Source: Strigamia acuminata (taxonomy: Eukaryota; Arthropoda; Chilopoda; Geophilomorpha; Linotaeniidae). From it: 64,000 nt of DNA. Numbering within the stretch: position 1 is the first letter of the stretch; each line of letters starts with the position of its first letter. The stretch is taken from NCBI GenBank assembly GCA_949358305.1, contig OX442318.1, forward strand, positions 15,666,517 through 15,730,516. Direction: 5' to 3'. The notes beneath the pieces were generated by a model that was not told where the DNA came from, ran no database searches, and saw only the letters and a program-made list of their open reading frames with translations. Below are positions 9,001 to 18,700 of this stretch, piece by piece. The translations under genes and the position numbers were made by a program.

Positions 9001-11320
9001 CAAGATGCTGGGCATCCTTTGGAGCGTCCAAGATGATACGCTAATGTTCAGGATCCCAACCGGTGTTGAGATTCCCCAGTCAAGGAGGGGCATTCTGTCA
9101 TTATTGGCATCAGTCTTCGACCCCTTGGGGTTGATAGCTCCAGTCATTTTGCGGATGAAGCTACTTTTACAGAGTATGTGGGGTCGCGACATCAAATGGG
9201 ACGACATAATCTCAGAAGAGAACCGAGAGATAGTGGCAAAATGGTACGCCGATCTTCAGCGCCTCACCGAAGCCCGGGTGAAGCGTTGGATGGGGACGTA
9301 CTCGGGCCAAGAAATGGACATTGACGTCTTTTGCGACGCAAGTCCACAAGCGTACGGGTGCGCGATCTACGTTCGAGCTGCGTCAGGCGCGACCCAACTG
9401 CTCTTGAGCAAAAGCAGAATTGCCCCCACCACCAAGTTGACTTTGCCACGCCTAGAATTGACCGCAACTGTTGTTGGAGTCCGGATGGTGGAGTACATCC
9501 TAGAGGATTTCCTACCAGGTTATCCAATTGGGAAGATAAGGTATTACTCAGACTCAATGGTTGCGCTCGGGTGGTTGAAGTCTGATAAGAACAGGTGGAA
9601 GCCATATGTCTCCAACAGAGTGGCAGAAGTTCTTGAAAAGTCAAGTCCGAGTCAGTGGGCATACGTCCCGACGGACCGGAATCCAGCGGACGTATTGACA
9701 CGCCCATGCGAGGCAAAGAACCTTTTGGCCAACCGTCTCTGGTGGGACGGGCCCGGTCAGTTAGAAGACCTCGCGGACGAACCTGAGGACATTGACCTCC
9801 CAATGGAAGAGGCAAAAAAGGAAAAGGTAGCTTTGGTTGCGTCAGATGGAGAAGCGCATATGTGCGAGGTTTTCAAGCGATTTAGTAGTTTTAATCGCCT
9901 CGTGCGAGTTTTCGCGCTCATGCGGCGCTGGCTTCTTTTTTTCGCCCGCGGGAGGGACCTCGAGGTTCTCGAGATAGAAGTTGCCGAGGAAAGAGTCATC
10001 CGCTTGGCTCAGGTCTTGAGTTTTCCAGACGAAAGACAAGCCGCAATGTTGAAAGAGAAAGTGGCAAAGGGCTCTATCCTGAAAAATTTCGACATTTTTC
10101 TGGATGAGAGAGATTTACTAAGACTAAGGAGCCGTCTAGGGAAGTCAGCGCTTCCCTTCGACGAGGCATTTCCCATCATTTTACACCCGGATAGTTGGGT
10201 AACAAGACTAATCATCAAGAAGGTCCACTTACAGCTCCTGCATGGTGAGCTAAGTGAGACGTTTTACCGGTTGAGAGACAAGTATTGGATTGTAAGAGGA
10301 CGCCGAACGGTCAAGGCTGTGATCCGGAGTTGCTTGGTCTGCAAACGAGAGCGGTTGGAACGCAATAACCCAGCCACTGGTGACCCTCCTATGGAGCGCG
10401 TCACGCCGGCAGCCCCGTTCCAGCATACAGGAATTGACCACCTCGGCCCTCTCACAGTCAAGCATAAGGAGAAAGGAAGAAAAGTCTATATTCTGTTGTT
10501 TACCTGCCTAGTAACACGAGCGATCCATTTGGAAGTCTCTGAGAACCTTTCGGTGGAAAAGTTCCTTCTGGCCTTCCGTCGTTTCGGCGCCAGATTTGGG
10601 TACCCGGCGAAAGTGTTCTCCGACAACTCCAAAACTTTCGAGCGAAGAAGCCAGGAGATACAGTCGTGGGGTAAATTGCTGACCAAGGATGGGATCCGGA
10701 CGTTCCTTTCAGAGAAGAGAGTGGTTTGGTCGTTCATCCCACCATTGTCACCTTGGGCTGGAGGAGCCTGGGAGAGGCTTGTGCGTTCGGTGAAAGATAA
10801 ACTACGTAAGATGCTGCTGCGTAGGACTGTAGACTTGGAGACGCTTCAGACGCTAGCCGTCGAGATAAGCTCCGTGCTTAACTCAAGGCCCCTGTTTTAC
10901 GTACATGAGGAGGTTGACGGCGGGAGAATTCTCAGCCCTGAGAATTTTCTCACTGGAGGAATGCCCAAGTGGGTTATCAACCGTCCACTGCACGCGATAC
11001 AGAAGAAAGACCTACGGAGATTGGATAGAAAAAGACGACTTTTCGTTTGGGAGTTCTGGCGGATTTGGCGCGAGAGTTACCTGAAACAGCTAAGAAATTT
11101 TCATGAAGTCAAGGGCGACTCTCGTTTCAAGAATCCGGAAGTCGACCAGATAGTATTGCTGGAAAAGGTCGGCTGCAATCCGTACTTCTGGCCGCTGGCA
11201 CGGGTCATCGAGGTCCTACCAGGCGAAGATGGTTTTGTGCGCGTCGTGAGAGTGGTTACAGCCAATGGAAAGGAATATCGACGCTCGGTCAAACACGTAA
11301 GGGCTTTGGAGCTGGACTAG
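6044..11320 (+). CDS. gag-pol: BEL/Pao gag-pol polyprotein
   Basis: A single intact frame of 1758 aa, within the usual range for BEL/Pao. Order of domains: capsid-type gag (residues 1-370); Cys/His knuckles at about 382-450 (CIFCKEGHANTFC, CFNCLQEGHRAMRC, CRTCGGRHHSSIC); aspartic protease with DPGSHRSYI near 495; reverse transcriptase with catalytic YMDD near 921 (YMDDLTSGADG); RNase H with FCDASPQAYG near 1095 and YSDSMVALGWL; integrase zinc region (HGELSETFYRLRDKYW, CLVCKRER); integrase core with acidic residues in HTGIDHLGPL (about 1460), FSDNSKTF (about 1524) and GGAWERLVRS (about 1572); and the C-terminal region typical of BEL integrases. The ATG at 6044 follows a stop-rich leader. All catalytic motifs look present, so this copy may still be able to make functional proteins. 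Confidence 0.95.
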   Translation: MATGGGSRSGSGRTTPTTVEQQPPEEMDVLSGRFTTLGISLDALLRRSLTLKDTGELEAVEMAADEQMMRMINDLNTMQPNLTRDQYLANLREIEELETPISVLKHRTRMSKKFVTHWSANPANASALMTSTSQSSILNQTLSQSTRRHNNAKLPKLEMRKFNGDVTTFRPFLSSFDSAVHSNPDLSEIEKLQYLQSLCTGEAAMLIFAFPLVDGNYNLAREELVRSYGDDEAQRVALVKSIRDMKQVTELHPVKAVRTQLTKVSTAIRLLEQLSVPVQTAGLLLAPDVLRKFPPAMVMRFYQQQGAKTSNLVTILNFFAAEVQLLEQMEDVMGAGGLATKKDKSGSSDKDKDKRKGTMSTCATSKKAKESFSPKLTVESAICIFCKEGHANTFCRKEMSVAEKTTIIQQNRLCFNCLQEGHRAMRCQVKTSCRTCGGRHHSSICRKLNTGSGGGIEKPKDVSANVSLAISSTLQLMIFTAELKTKSGGSHTIRGMLDPGSHRSYILKSVADRIRLKSCGSIEATAQRLNEEDNAGSTSYDVYKLLLQSRHGARELKVTALSARSLPHVYGIASPDTIQKVKDLGFELAEDLPSTAGNVDILLGVDVWWEICLDGRKRLDNRLGLVNTIFGWMLSGAAGSTDVFSESSRDVSCCNTCEIKTGHDLEKLWSLEAVGITAGERDSDFVRDCFEKSHKRMEDGRYQVCLPFNDKIGALESNWELALNQLSHTLRRIDSNSDHKERYNKAMWDYVKEEHAEVVPLAERYKKTGVYVIPHHPVIKEDRETTKFRVVFNASSAKKGLPSLNDCLYPGPSLNPDIVPVMIRFRLFCVVAIADIKQAFLQVLINPDHCDFLRFLWVSEEYFQEGYSWQNLWDHLVVLRMIVVPFGVNSSPFLLCAVIRAQGRLYLVLFPKEADALDKGIYMDDLTSGADGTQETVQHCVNLRRILDEGKMPLVKWAASKAEVFDALKDKDFHMRADKFEDLGVVKMLGILWSVQDDTLMFRIPTGVEIPQSRRGILSLLASVFDPLGLIAPVILRMKLLLQSMWGRDIKWDDIISEENREIVAKWYADLQRLTEARVKRWMGTYSGQEMDIDVFCDASPQAYGCAIYVRAASGATQLLLSKSRIAPTTKLTLPRLELTATVVGVRMVEYILEDFLPGYPIGKIRYYSDSMVALGWLKSDKNRWKPYVSNRVAEVLEKSSPSQWAYVPTDRNPADVLTRPCEAKNLLANRLWWDGPGQLEDLADEPEDIDLPMEEAKKEKVALVASDGEAHMCEVFKRFSSFNRLVRVFALMRRWLLFFARGRDLEVLEIEVAEERVIRLAQVLSFPDERQAAMLKEKVAKGSILKNFDIFLDERDLLRLRSRLGKSALPFDEAFPIILHPDSWVTRLIIKKVHLQLLHGELSETFYRLRDKYWIVRGRRTVKAVIRSCLVCKRERLERNNPATGDPPMERVTPAAPFQHTGIDHLGPLTVKHKEKGRKVYILLFTCLVTRAIHLEVSENLSVEKFLLAFRRFGARFGYPAKVFSDNSKTFERRSQEIQSWGKLLTKDGIRTFLSEKRVVWSFIPPLSPWAGGAWERLVRSVKDKLRKMLLRRTVDLETLQTLAVEISSVLNSRPLFYVHEEVDGGRILSPENFLTGGMPKWVINRPLHAIQKKDLRRLDRKRRLFVWEFWRIWRESYLKQLRNFHEVKGDSRFKNPEVDQIVLLEKVGCNPYFWPLARVIEVLPGEDGFVRVVRVVTANGKEYRRSVKHVRALELD

Positions 11321-11774
11321 CGTGGTCGAGTCGCTTAGGCCGGCTGTCCGCTTCTTTTTCGGCTGGCAGCGATGTTGCGAGCAAGAACGCAACAAAAAGA
11401 TCTGGAGATTTCACGTTGTTTATCTTCTGAAAGAGAGAAAAGGCTTTTTAATTTTGTTGTCAAGTTTGAATAAATTTGTAACACATATCTGACATGTCCA
11501 GTTGGTTTGCTGCCTTGTTGTCACGATCCTGGAAGTTCAAGGGGGTTGTCACTTCGCCTGCCACACCTGGAATGTTTGAAAGTTGTGTTTTTAGTCTTTT
11601 GGAATTAATTTATGTGTCTTTATACCGTTTCCGGTTCACTTGTGAGAGAGATAGGCGTGCATAAGCAAGATGGCCGCCATAGCACAACTGAACTGGGAGG
11701 CAGGATTAACTGAAATTAATCATTATTGTTATTTTGATGCTTGTTTCATAGATATTTAGATTTGTACTAACCTT
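11321..11774 (+). other. BEL 3' non-coding region
   Basis: No coding frame. The only purine-rich candidate for a plus-strand primer is GGGAGGCAGGA near 11695, about 70 bp before the shared repeat starts. If that is the polypurine tract, the LTR would begin near 11706 and the 5' copy would lack about 70 bp at its left edge. Confidence 0.5.
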
Positions 11775-12841
11775 TGCTTGATGTTTTAGTGTGCTGATGT
11801 TCATCAGAGACGTGGGACGGCAAGAAACGAGCGTTTTTGGGCGTCCTTGGCATTTGGATACACATGAGCGCATTGGGATCGTGTCTGGGAGAGAAAGCGA
11901 CTGGGAAACGTCTTGTTTGGCTTCCTAGCAAAGTCCCTACACTGAGTTGAAGGTCCCCTGTGCTGCTGTCATGCCTTGGTCGACCCTGGAAGTCTATTGG
12001 GCTCATTTCTGCTCTCATTTACGGCAGTTAGCAACTGCTTGGCCGCCATTTTGGAGAGGAGCGGGTCTCTTTGTGTTTGAGCATTGTTGTAGTGAAAGTT
12101 ACCTAGAACATAGCAAATTGGTTGGCATTAATTAACTTAATGATTTGGGAGTATTTTAGAGACATTTTAGCTGTACATTTGTTAACTTCACTTAACTTTA
12201 TATACAAGTGCAGATATGAGTTGTGATTAAGCTGTACTGCCATTGGTTGTTAAGTTTATCTCTGCTTTGTTAATTGTTAAGTCTATTTAGATTAAGTTTT
12301 TGCCTTGTTTTCATTGCTGTATTTTATCTAAATTTTAGTTATGTTTTAAGAGCAAATGTACATAGGATTTAAGCTATTTTTAGTTAAGTTTCAATTACGC
12401 CATTGTTTATTGTTACTAGGCGCGCTTGTTGCCAAGCGCACTGTTGTGTAGTGGGTTGCTAAAGAAGCAACTCAGTTGTTATCAGTTGTTAAGTATTAAA
12501 ACCAGTTGATATTTTTCCTCCTTCTTTGGATAATTTATTCCTGGGTTTCTTTTACTTCAATAAACATGATGACTTGTGAGTAGAGAGCTTTGCCTGCTCT
12601 CCTCCTCCCTGGGAGCACGGAATTTCTACCCAGCAGCTAAAGAGGTTTTGCCAATCACTTCATCTAAATGCAGTTAGGCCTAGTTTCATGCAGTCAGGCC
12701 TAACCCTTCTTCAAGTTAGGCTTATGCTCAGAGAGAGGATTTCAACTTGTCTCTTCAACCACTATGCAGTCTCGGGCGGTTTCCAGAGTTTGGTGACCAA
12801 TTCGCCAGTTTTCCCTGTGAGATCCAAGGTTGTTTGCTACA
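11775..12841 (+). repeat. BEL 3' LTR
   Basis: Direct repeat of 4232-5298 with a handful of substitutions (for example GGTCCCC against GGTGCCC, and GGGCTCATT against GGGCTCGTT). It ends at GCTACA and abuts the satellite without a spacer. Confidence 0.88.
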
Positions 12842-14447
12842 TTTGTGCTAAGTCAACTGTGATAAGATCAAAAGTCTATTCTCCCAAATCATTGCTTGGA
12901 TGTTGCTAAAACTTACATCGAAGGCTTCTACTAAGGTTTAAACACTATTTCTGAACTTTCAGAGAAATTTGTCTTGTGGTGTTTGTGCTAAGTGAACTGT
13001 GATGAGATCAAAAATCTATTTTCCCAAATCATTGCTTGGATGTTGCTAAAACTTACATTGAAGGCTTCTACTAAAGTTTAAACACTATTTCTGAACATTC
13101 AGAAACATTGGTCTTGTGGTGTTTGTGCAAAGTCAACTGTGATGAGATCAAAAGTCTATTCTCCGAAATCATTGCTTGGATGTTGCTAAAACTTGCATTG
13201 AAGGCTTTTACTAAGGTTTAAACACTATTTCTGAACATTCAGAAACATTGGTCTTGTGGTGTTTGTGCAAAGTCAACTGTGATGAGTTCAAAAGTCTATT
13301 CTCCCAAATCATTGCTTGAATGTTGCTAAAACTTGCATTGAAGGCTTCTACTAAGGTTTAAACACTATTTCTGAACATTTAGAGACATTGGTCTTGTGGT
13401 GTTTGTGCTAAGTCAACTGCGATGTAAAATAAGCTCAAAAATTTGTTTTTCAAAATTTATTACTTGGATGTTGCTAAAACTTGCATTGAAGGCTTCTACT
13501 AAGGTTTAAAAACTATTTCTGAACATTCAGAAACATTGGTCTTGTGGTGTTTGTGCAAAGTCAACTGTGATGAGATCAAAAGTCTATTCTCCCAAATCAT
13601 TGCTTGGATGTTGCTAAAACTTACATCGAAGGCTTCTACTAAAGTTTAAACACTATTTCTGAACTTTCAGAGAAATTTGTCTTGTGGTGTTTGTGCTAAG
13701 TGAACTGTGATGAGATCAAAAGTCTATTCTCCCAAATTATTGCTTGGATGTTGCTAAAACTTACATCGAAGGCTTCTACTAAGGTTTAAACACTATTTCT
13801 GAACTTTCAGAGAAATTTGTCTTGTGGTGTTTGTGCTAAGTGAACTGTGATGAGATCAAAAGTCTATTCTCCCAAATTATTGCTTGGATGTTGCTAAAAC
13901 TTACATTGAAGGCTTCTACTAAAGTTGAAACACTATTTCTGAACATTCAGAAACATTGATCTTGTGGTGTTTGTGCAAAGTCAACTGTGATGAGATCAAA
14001 AGTCTATTCTCCCAAATCATTGCTTGGATGTTGCTAAAACTTGCATTGAAGGCTTCTACTAAGGTTTAAACACTATTTCTGAACATTCAGAAACATTGGT
14101 CTTGTGGTGTTTGTGCAAAGTCAACTGTGATGAGATCAAAAGTCTATTCTCCCAAATCATTGCTTGAATGTCGCTAAAACTTGCATTGAAGGCTTCTACT
14201 AAGGTTTAAACACTATTTCTGAACATTTAGAGACATTGGTCTTGTGGTGTTTGTGCTAAGTCAACTGCGATGTGAAATGAGCTCAAAAATTTTTTTTAAA
14301 AATTTATTGCTTGGATGTTGCTAAAACTTGCATTGAAGGCTTCTACTAAGGTTTAAACACTATTTCTGAACATTCAGAGACATTGGTCTTGTGGTGTTTG
14401 TGCAAAGTCAACTGTGATGAGATCAAAAGTCTATTCTCCCAAATCAT
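12842..14447. repeat. 140-bp satellite with six-monomer higher-order repeat
   Basis: About 11.5 tandem monomers of 140 bp start near 12841, 12981, 13121, 13261, 13401, 13549, 13689, 13829, 13969, 14109, 14249 and 14397; consensus landmarks are TTGCTTGGATGTTGCTAAAAC and GGTCTTGTGGTGTTTGTGC. Two monomers (13401 and 14249) are 148 bp and carry GATGTAAAATAAGCTC-type variants. They are 848 bp apart, and the variants of monomers 1-6 reappear in 7-12, so the array is a higher-order repeat of six monomers. The array is cut on the right by the DNA transposon at 14450. Confidence 0.92.
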
Positions 14448-14983
14448 TAGGTGCATTCAAAGTTAAAATCCAAATTTGACTTATCATAATCTGAATTATC
14501 AATAATTCATATAAGTCATTTGGCTAAATTCCATACAAAGTGAACAATTATTTGGCTGATGTGACTGAAATATCTTACCAGTCACAGAAAATGATGTAAT
14601 TTACATCACTGAAAAGATAATTCAATTGCAATAAGTGGCCTATTGATAAGTCACTCCAATCATGACTTATCAATAAGTGGCTGATGGAAAAATTCCTCCA
14701 ATCATGGCTGAGCACATGAATTATTTGGCCACTGGAATAAGCCATTCAAGATGGATGCCCCCAGTCAGTCTATCATGAAAAGAGGAATCCAGCAAGAAAC
14801 TGGTCAAGGACTCAAGAAATGAGCAGTGCTCATTACCTAGCTGAACAGCCATACTTAGGCAAAAGCAAGGTTAGTAATTGCTGACATTTTTAAACACAAA
14901 TTTATGTTTTTGAGCGCACGCCGATCGTACGATTGCCAGGGCCGCACATTTCCGACACGTTCGCGGCGTTGACCGCTAATCGA

Positions 14984-15110
14984 CGAGGAACGTCGCACGG
15001 ACGTTCGCGGACAACGAGGAACGTCGCACGGACGTTCGCGGACAACGAGGGACGTCGCACGGACGTTCGCGAACAACGAGGAACGTCGCCGAAACGTTCG
15101 CGAAGGACGT
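14984..15110. repeat. 31-bp tandem repeat inside the DNA transposon
   Basis: Four units of CGAGGAACGTCGCACGGACG-type sequence begin at 14984, 15015, 15046 and 15077, a strict 31-bp period, with the fourth diverged. It is much more GC-rich than the surrounding element. Open frames here are by-products of the repeat. Confidence 0.85.
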
Positions 15111-15639
15111 GCCGTGCAGCACAGAATGCGCCCAGACGACGATTTGTACCATTTGGACTCGTGCGAGGCATTTTTGAACGTTTTGCATGTTTTTGGACGT
15201 TTTTTGGACCCAAATTTCGAGAGGAAAACACACGTGAAGTGTGGGAATCGATTTGGACACCATAGACCAGCGAAAATTGCGAATTTCGGACATTTTGACC
15301 AGAAAAATACACGTGAAGTGTGTGGATTGTTTCGGATATTTCAACCAGTAGAATTATGGATATTTTGGACCAGATTTTCAAGGAAAAGCACGTGAAGTGC
15401 ACCAGATGACTTCACAAACCTTTCAACTTCTTGAAAACATCATTTTTGAAGATTTTCTTGATTTATTTGAATTTTTGAATTTTTTTTTGAAATTTTTTTT
15501 GAATTTATTCATTGAATATTATTGTAAACTAGCTTAGTGTTGTGTTAGCATTTTACTAACCTAATTATAAGAGCGCTACTAACCTTGCAAATATTGAACC
15601 TCGTTTGCATGTAATTTATGTTTTGAGCATTTCCACTGG

Positions 15640-16040
15640 GCAGTGAAAAACAGGGTAAAAATTGTGAAAAATTATGAAAAACTGGGTGAAAATTGTAAAA
15701 AATCGTGAAAAACAAGATAAAAATTGTGAAAAACTCGGTAAATATCGTGTAAAATCGTGAAAAACGATAAAAATCATGTAAAATCGTGAAAAATTGGGTA
15801 AAAATCGTGTAAAATAATGAAAAACCGGTAAAAATCGTGTAAAATCATGAAAAACTGGGTAAAAATTATGTAATGTGAAAAACAAAGTAAAAATTGTGAA
15901 AAATCATGAAAAACTGGGTGAAAAGGGTAAAAATCGTGACAAACTGGGTAAAAATTGTGAAAGCCTCGGTAAAAATCGTCAAAAATCGTCAAAAATCATC
16001 GAAAACTGAGTGAAATGTCTTGAAAAGCTTGTAAAAAATC
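15640..16040. repeat. A-rich degenerate simple repeat
   Basis: Roughly twenty degenerate copies of GTAAAAATCGTGAAAAACTGG-like phrases, about 20-22 bp apart. The minus-strand frames rich in F, H and D here are artefacts of the repeat. Confidence 0.8.
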
Positions 16041-16193
16041 ATGAAAATAAGCAGATTATGAATTTTCAAATTTCGATTATCATCTGATGATGTAAATTGC
16101 ATCATTTCCTGTGACTGTTAAGTCAAATCAGTCAAATCAGTCAAATCAGTCATTTCAGTCAAATAATTCATTTGACTTTGAATGCACCTATTG

Positions 16194-17527
16194 TGTGATG
16201 ATCACAAATCCGTATTTATCAATGTTCACAATAGATGGCGCTGTTTATCAAACGCGCGTAATTCAAACTCGATAAAACTAAAAAGTGTGATAAATAATTA
16301 TTTAGACACGGTGAATAAAATATAACTATTTTATTCGATATAAACTAAGTATTATTTACTTGACAATGTTGATTCTGTCGAATCAATATCCACATTACTT
16401 ACCTGTCGAAGGGAACCAATCGGACCCTTCCGGACCCCAACTGGGCCCATCTGGACATAGTCATATATTAGGTCCGGACTAGTGACCCACGAATCCGCCG
16501 ATTCGTACGCTGATTGGCTGTCGCCAATCTAGTAGTTCTACAGAACTATATAAGCTCCAGTTTCTCACCCACTAACCCCCTGGCTTGATAACTGAACTTG
16601 TATATTGTCTGTAGTTGAATTGTTATCGTTTGATTTCATTATTCTCTATCGACACATCAGGCCACCTCAGCTCTCCACAGTTAGTATTCATTACTATTTG
16701 TTATTGCTGTTGTAGGGCTATTTCGGGAAGGCTAACTCCGGTAATAGACATGCATTCGCATGAAATGGCCCCGTAACGTTAGCCAGCTGTTCTACGGGAC
16801 AGTAGGATTTCGTACGGTGGCTTAATATAACGGTCGTATACAGTACGACCTTGCTAAATGAAAGTAGGTCCCTCAGCTAACTGGCCACAGTCCGCTACAG
16901 GATGGCTGTTGTAAACAGCCCACGCAGGTTCCCGTCTTTCTACGATTCGTCCTTCCGCTCGTTAAAAGTCGGTAAAAGCCTAATATACAGGTAACACGCC
17001 GGGTTGGTAGCCCGTGAGTAATATCTTCAAGATGTTGCGATAAATAACTACCTGGATAATGGTAATCCAACGGCAGTGGCCGATTAATATTTTACCCGGT
17101 GCTCGATCAGTGGATCCCGCCATCGTAAGGCATGCTGGCGGATGGAGGAGTCAAATCCTGCGAAGGACGCTTCGCATATTCAGATAATCGATGCTGCGGA
17201 CCAAATACGTCTCCGTAGCGATATTTGTGACGATGCCGCAAGTCAGCCGTATCCCTCTGGCTTCGCCCGGATCCTCAACCAGTTGATGCCGCCCGTTTAC
17301 ACGCGTCAAGAACCCATCTTTGTTATTGTTATTATTCAGTAATAAATATGTTATGTCACACTAAAAACTGTAAGTTATTTCTGCTCAGTCATTGATTCAT
17401 ATTTGTACACAGACTTCCGTAAGCTTATCTCGGTTAGGTTGTTGCTACTCCTAGCAACGTCTTGTTTAAACCGATTAATTATCTATCTTAAATGGCTATT
17501 AAATCAGCCAAAAGTAGAATCGTCACA
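16194..17527 (+). repeat. gypsy 5' LTR
   Basis: The right end is fixed by the primer-binding site two bases downstream; it reads CGTCACA. The left end is proposed at TGTGATGATCACAA, giving matched TGTGA...TCACA termini. Inside are a CCAAT/TATA promoter near 16512-16553 and an AATAAA near 17341. The second LTR is absent from the window, so the length of 1334 bp cannot be confirmed by comparison. Confidence 0.6.
16512..16553 (+). promoter_or_regulatory. LTR RNA polymerase II promoter (CCAAT and TATA elements)
   Basis: TGATTGGCT (16511-16519) and GCCAATCT (16523-16530) give two oppositely oriented CCAAT boxes, followed by CTATATAAG at 16546-16554. A start site about 25-30 bp downstream, near 16578, would fit. 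Inference from motifs only. Confidence 0.6.
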
Positions 17528-17529
17528 AG

Positions 17530-17547
17530 TGGAGGTTCTACCGAGAT
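17530..17547 (+). other. primer-binding site, tRNA-Gln
   Basis: TGGAGGTTCTACCGAGAT is complementary at 17 of 18 positions to the 3' end of eukaryotic tRNA-Gln (…CTCGGTGGAACCTCCA), compared from general knowledge of that tRNA. It lies two bases after the LTR terminus CGTCACA and defines the start of minus-strand DNA synthesis. Confidence 0.75.
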
Positions 17548-18332
17548 AAGGCTGCAAAAAATTCAATTGAATTTTGAGTGTGTGTATTTATGAGAATTCG
17601 GAAATGTGCTTACGGTGATAAAATTTCAAATGAAATTTTTTTTTCTGTGTGTAAAATAAATTTTGAACGAAATTTATATTTGTGTTTAATATATTTTATT
17701 CTGTTTTAGAACTTCTCGCAAGAAAATGAGTGTAATTCACTTTATTCCGATTTTCCGTCGGAGAAATTATGTGTTTTAACAAAACTAATAATTTCTACCG
17801 CGTGGTCAGGCTTAAAGGCCCAACCCCGAAAATGAGAATCTTGCCCGAACTTGTTAAAGTTGGTCCCGCCCGGGTAGCGTCATTTTTGTTGTCGACAATC
17901 TGACAAAACCACGCGGTCGGGCCTAATTTTGAAAAGTTGACTTTTGATGGAATTCTTAAAGAATTCTATCAATTTAACAGTTGTTTTAATTCTAGAATAT
18001 TCTTTTATATGTATTTTGCTTGAGACTTCGAGTTAAACCTAAATTTATTTGCCTAAATAAATTAGAAAGAAAATTGATGCTTTTCGAAGGAATTAAAATT
18101 TATATTTTATTTCAAAGTGGGTTTACCTTATTTTACAGACTTGATCTACATTAAAATGTTGGTTAAAAATCGTGATCTCAAGTCATTGAAATCGAATTTT
18201 ACGAATGGAATACCATTCGAATTTTAGCGAAGAAGAATTCTTGCTGTTGTGTTGCCTAGCAACCCGTGTTGTGCAGAAAAGCCGTCGATTCAAACAAATC
18301 GGCGCGTCTTTTGAAATTACGAGTTTTAAAAC

Positions 18333-18375
<43 letters not shown>

Positions 18376-18700
18376 TAAAGGTGATCATTCATTTATTAAT
18401 AAATGCGGTGATATTTTAAAATACTTTGAAAAGTATCCATTTTGTTTGGTGACTACGTCATAACACTGGAATCTGTCAAGATTACGGTTCCACAAACTTG
18501 ATGATTTCCACCAATCTCGGACGAGATTGGACTCTCGCGAGACTAGCGTTGATACTTGACCAATCAGAGAGGTGTATCGAAGTATCCATACTTCCTTTCG
18601 AACTAGTGTGACCACTGCTTCGTTTGCGATCCTCCTGAACGTTTGCAACTTCATCGTTATCTCTCAGACTTAGGAAATTTTCTTAGTTTTAAGTTTAGTT
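17548..18700 (+). other. gypsy leader (non-coding)
   Basis: AT-rich, about 1.15 kb, no supported coding frame. It includes TTATTTTACAG at 18129-18139, a possible splice acceptor, and a long A homopolymer near 18338. Confidence 0.55.
18338..18370 (+). repeat. poly(A) homopolymer
   Basis: A run of a little over 30 A residues directly after ACTTTTTT. No SINE or LINE body was recognised upstream, so it is treated as a simple repeat; run length may be affected by sequencing. Confidence 0.85.

Larger units (their letters stand above)
4232..12841 (+). mobile_element. BEL/Pao LTR retrotransposon, nearly full length
   Basis: Two 1067-bp direct repeats bracket a leader, one long gag-pol frame and a 3' non-coding stretch, giving 8.6 kb. 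The repeats differ by only about five to ten substitutions by eye, so the insertion is young. No target-site duplication is visible: AGATC precedes the left repeat and TTTGT follows the right one. The left neighbour is a broken copia pol and the right neighbour is satellite DNA, so the copy may have been rearranged or its 5' LTR shortened after insertion. Confidence 0.9.
14450..16188. mobile_element. non-autonomous DNA transposon with long terminal inverted repeats
   Basis: The left end GGTGCATTCAAAG and right end CTTTGAATGCACC are inverted copies flanked by TA on both sides (14448-14449, 16189-16190). Inverted similarity continues inward with imperfections for roughly 150 bp, for example CAGTCACAGAAAATGATG near 14579 against its complement near 16090. 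TA flanks suggest the Tc1/mariner group, but no transposase is present. The interior holds 31-bp repeats, three copies of a CACGTGAAGTG phrase about 80 bp apart (15229, 15309, 15387) and a GTGAAAAA-type simple-repeat field. Confidence 0.7.

Noticed and set aside
14984-15110. 31-bp repeats considered as a CRISPR array
   Set aside because: The repeats are contiguous with no unique spacers, in a eukaryotic transposon.
15616-15992. Minus-strand frames rich in Phe, His and Asp
   Set aside because: Direct translation of the A-rich simple repeat; not a protein gene.
16873-17342. Short open frames within the gypsy 5' LTR
   Set aside because: They lie between promoter and primer site, show no domain, and are of a length expected by chance.
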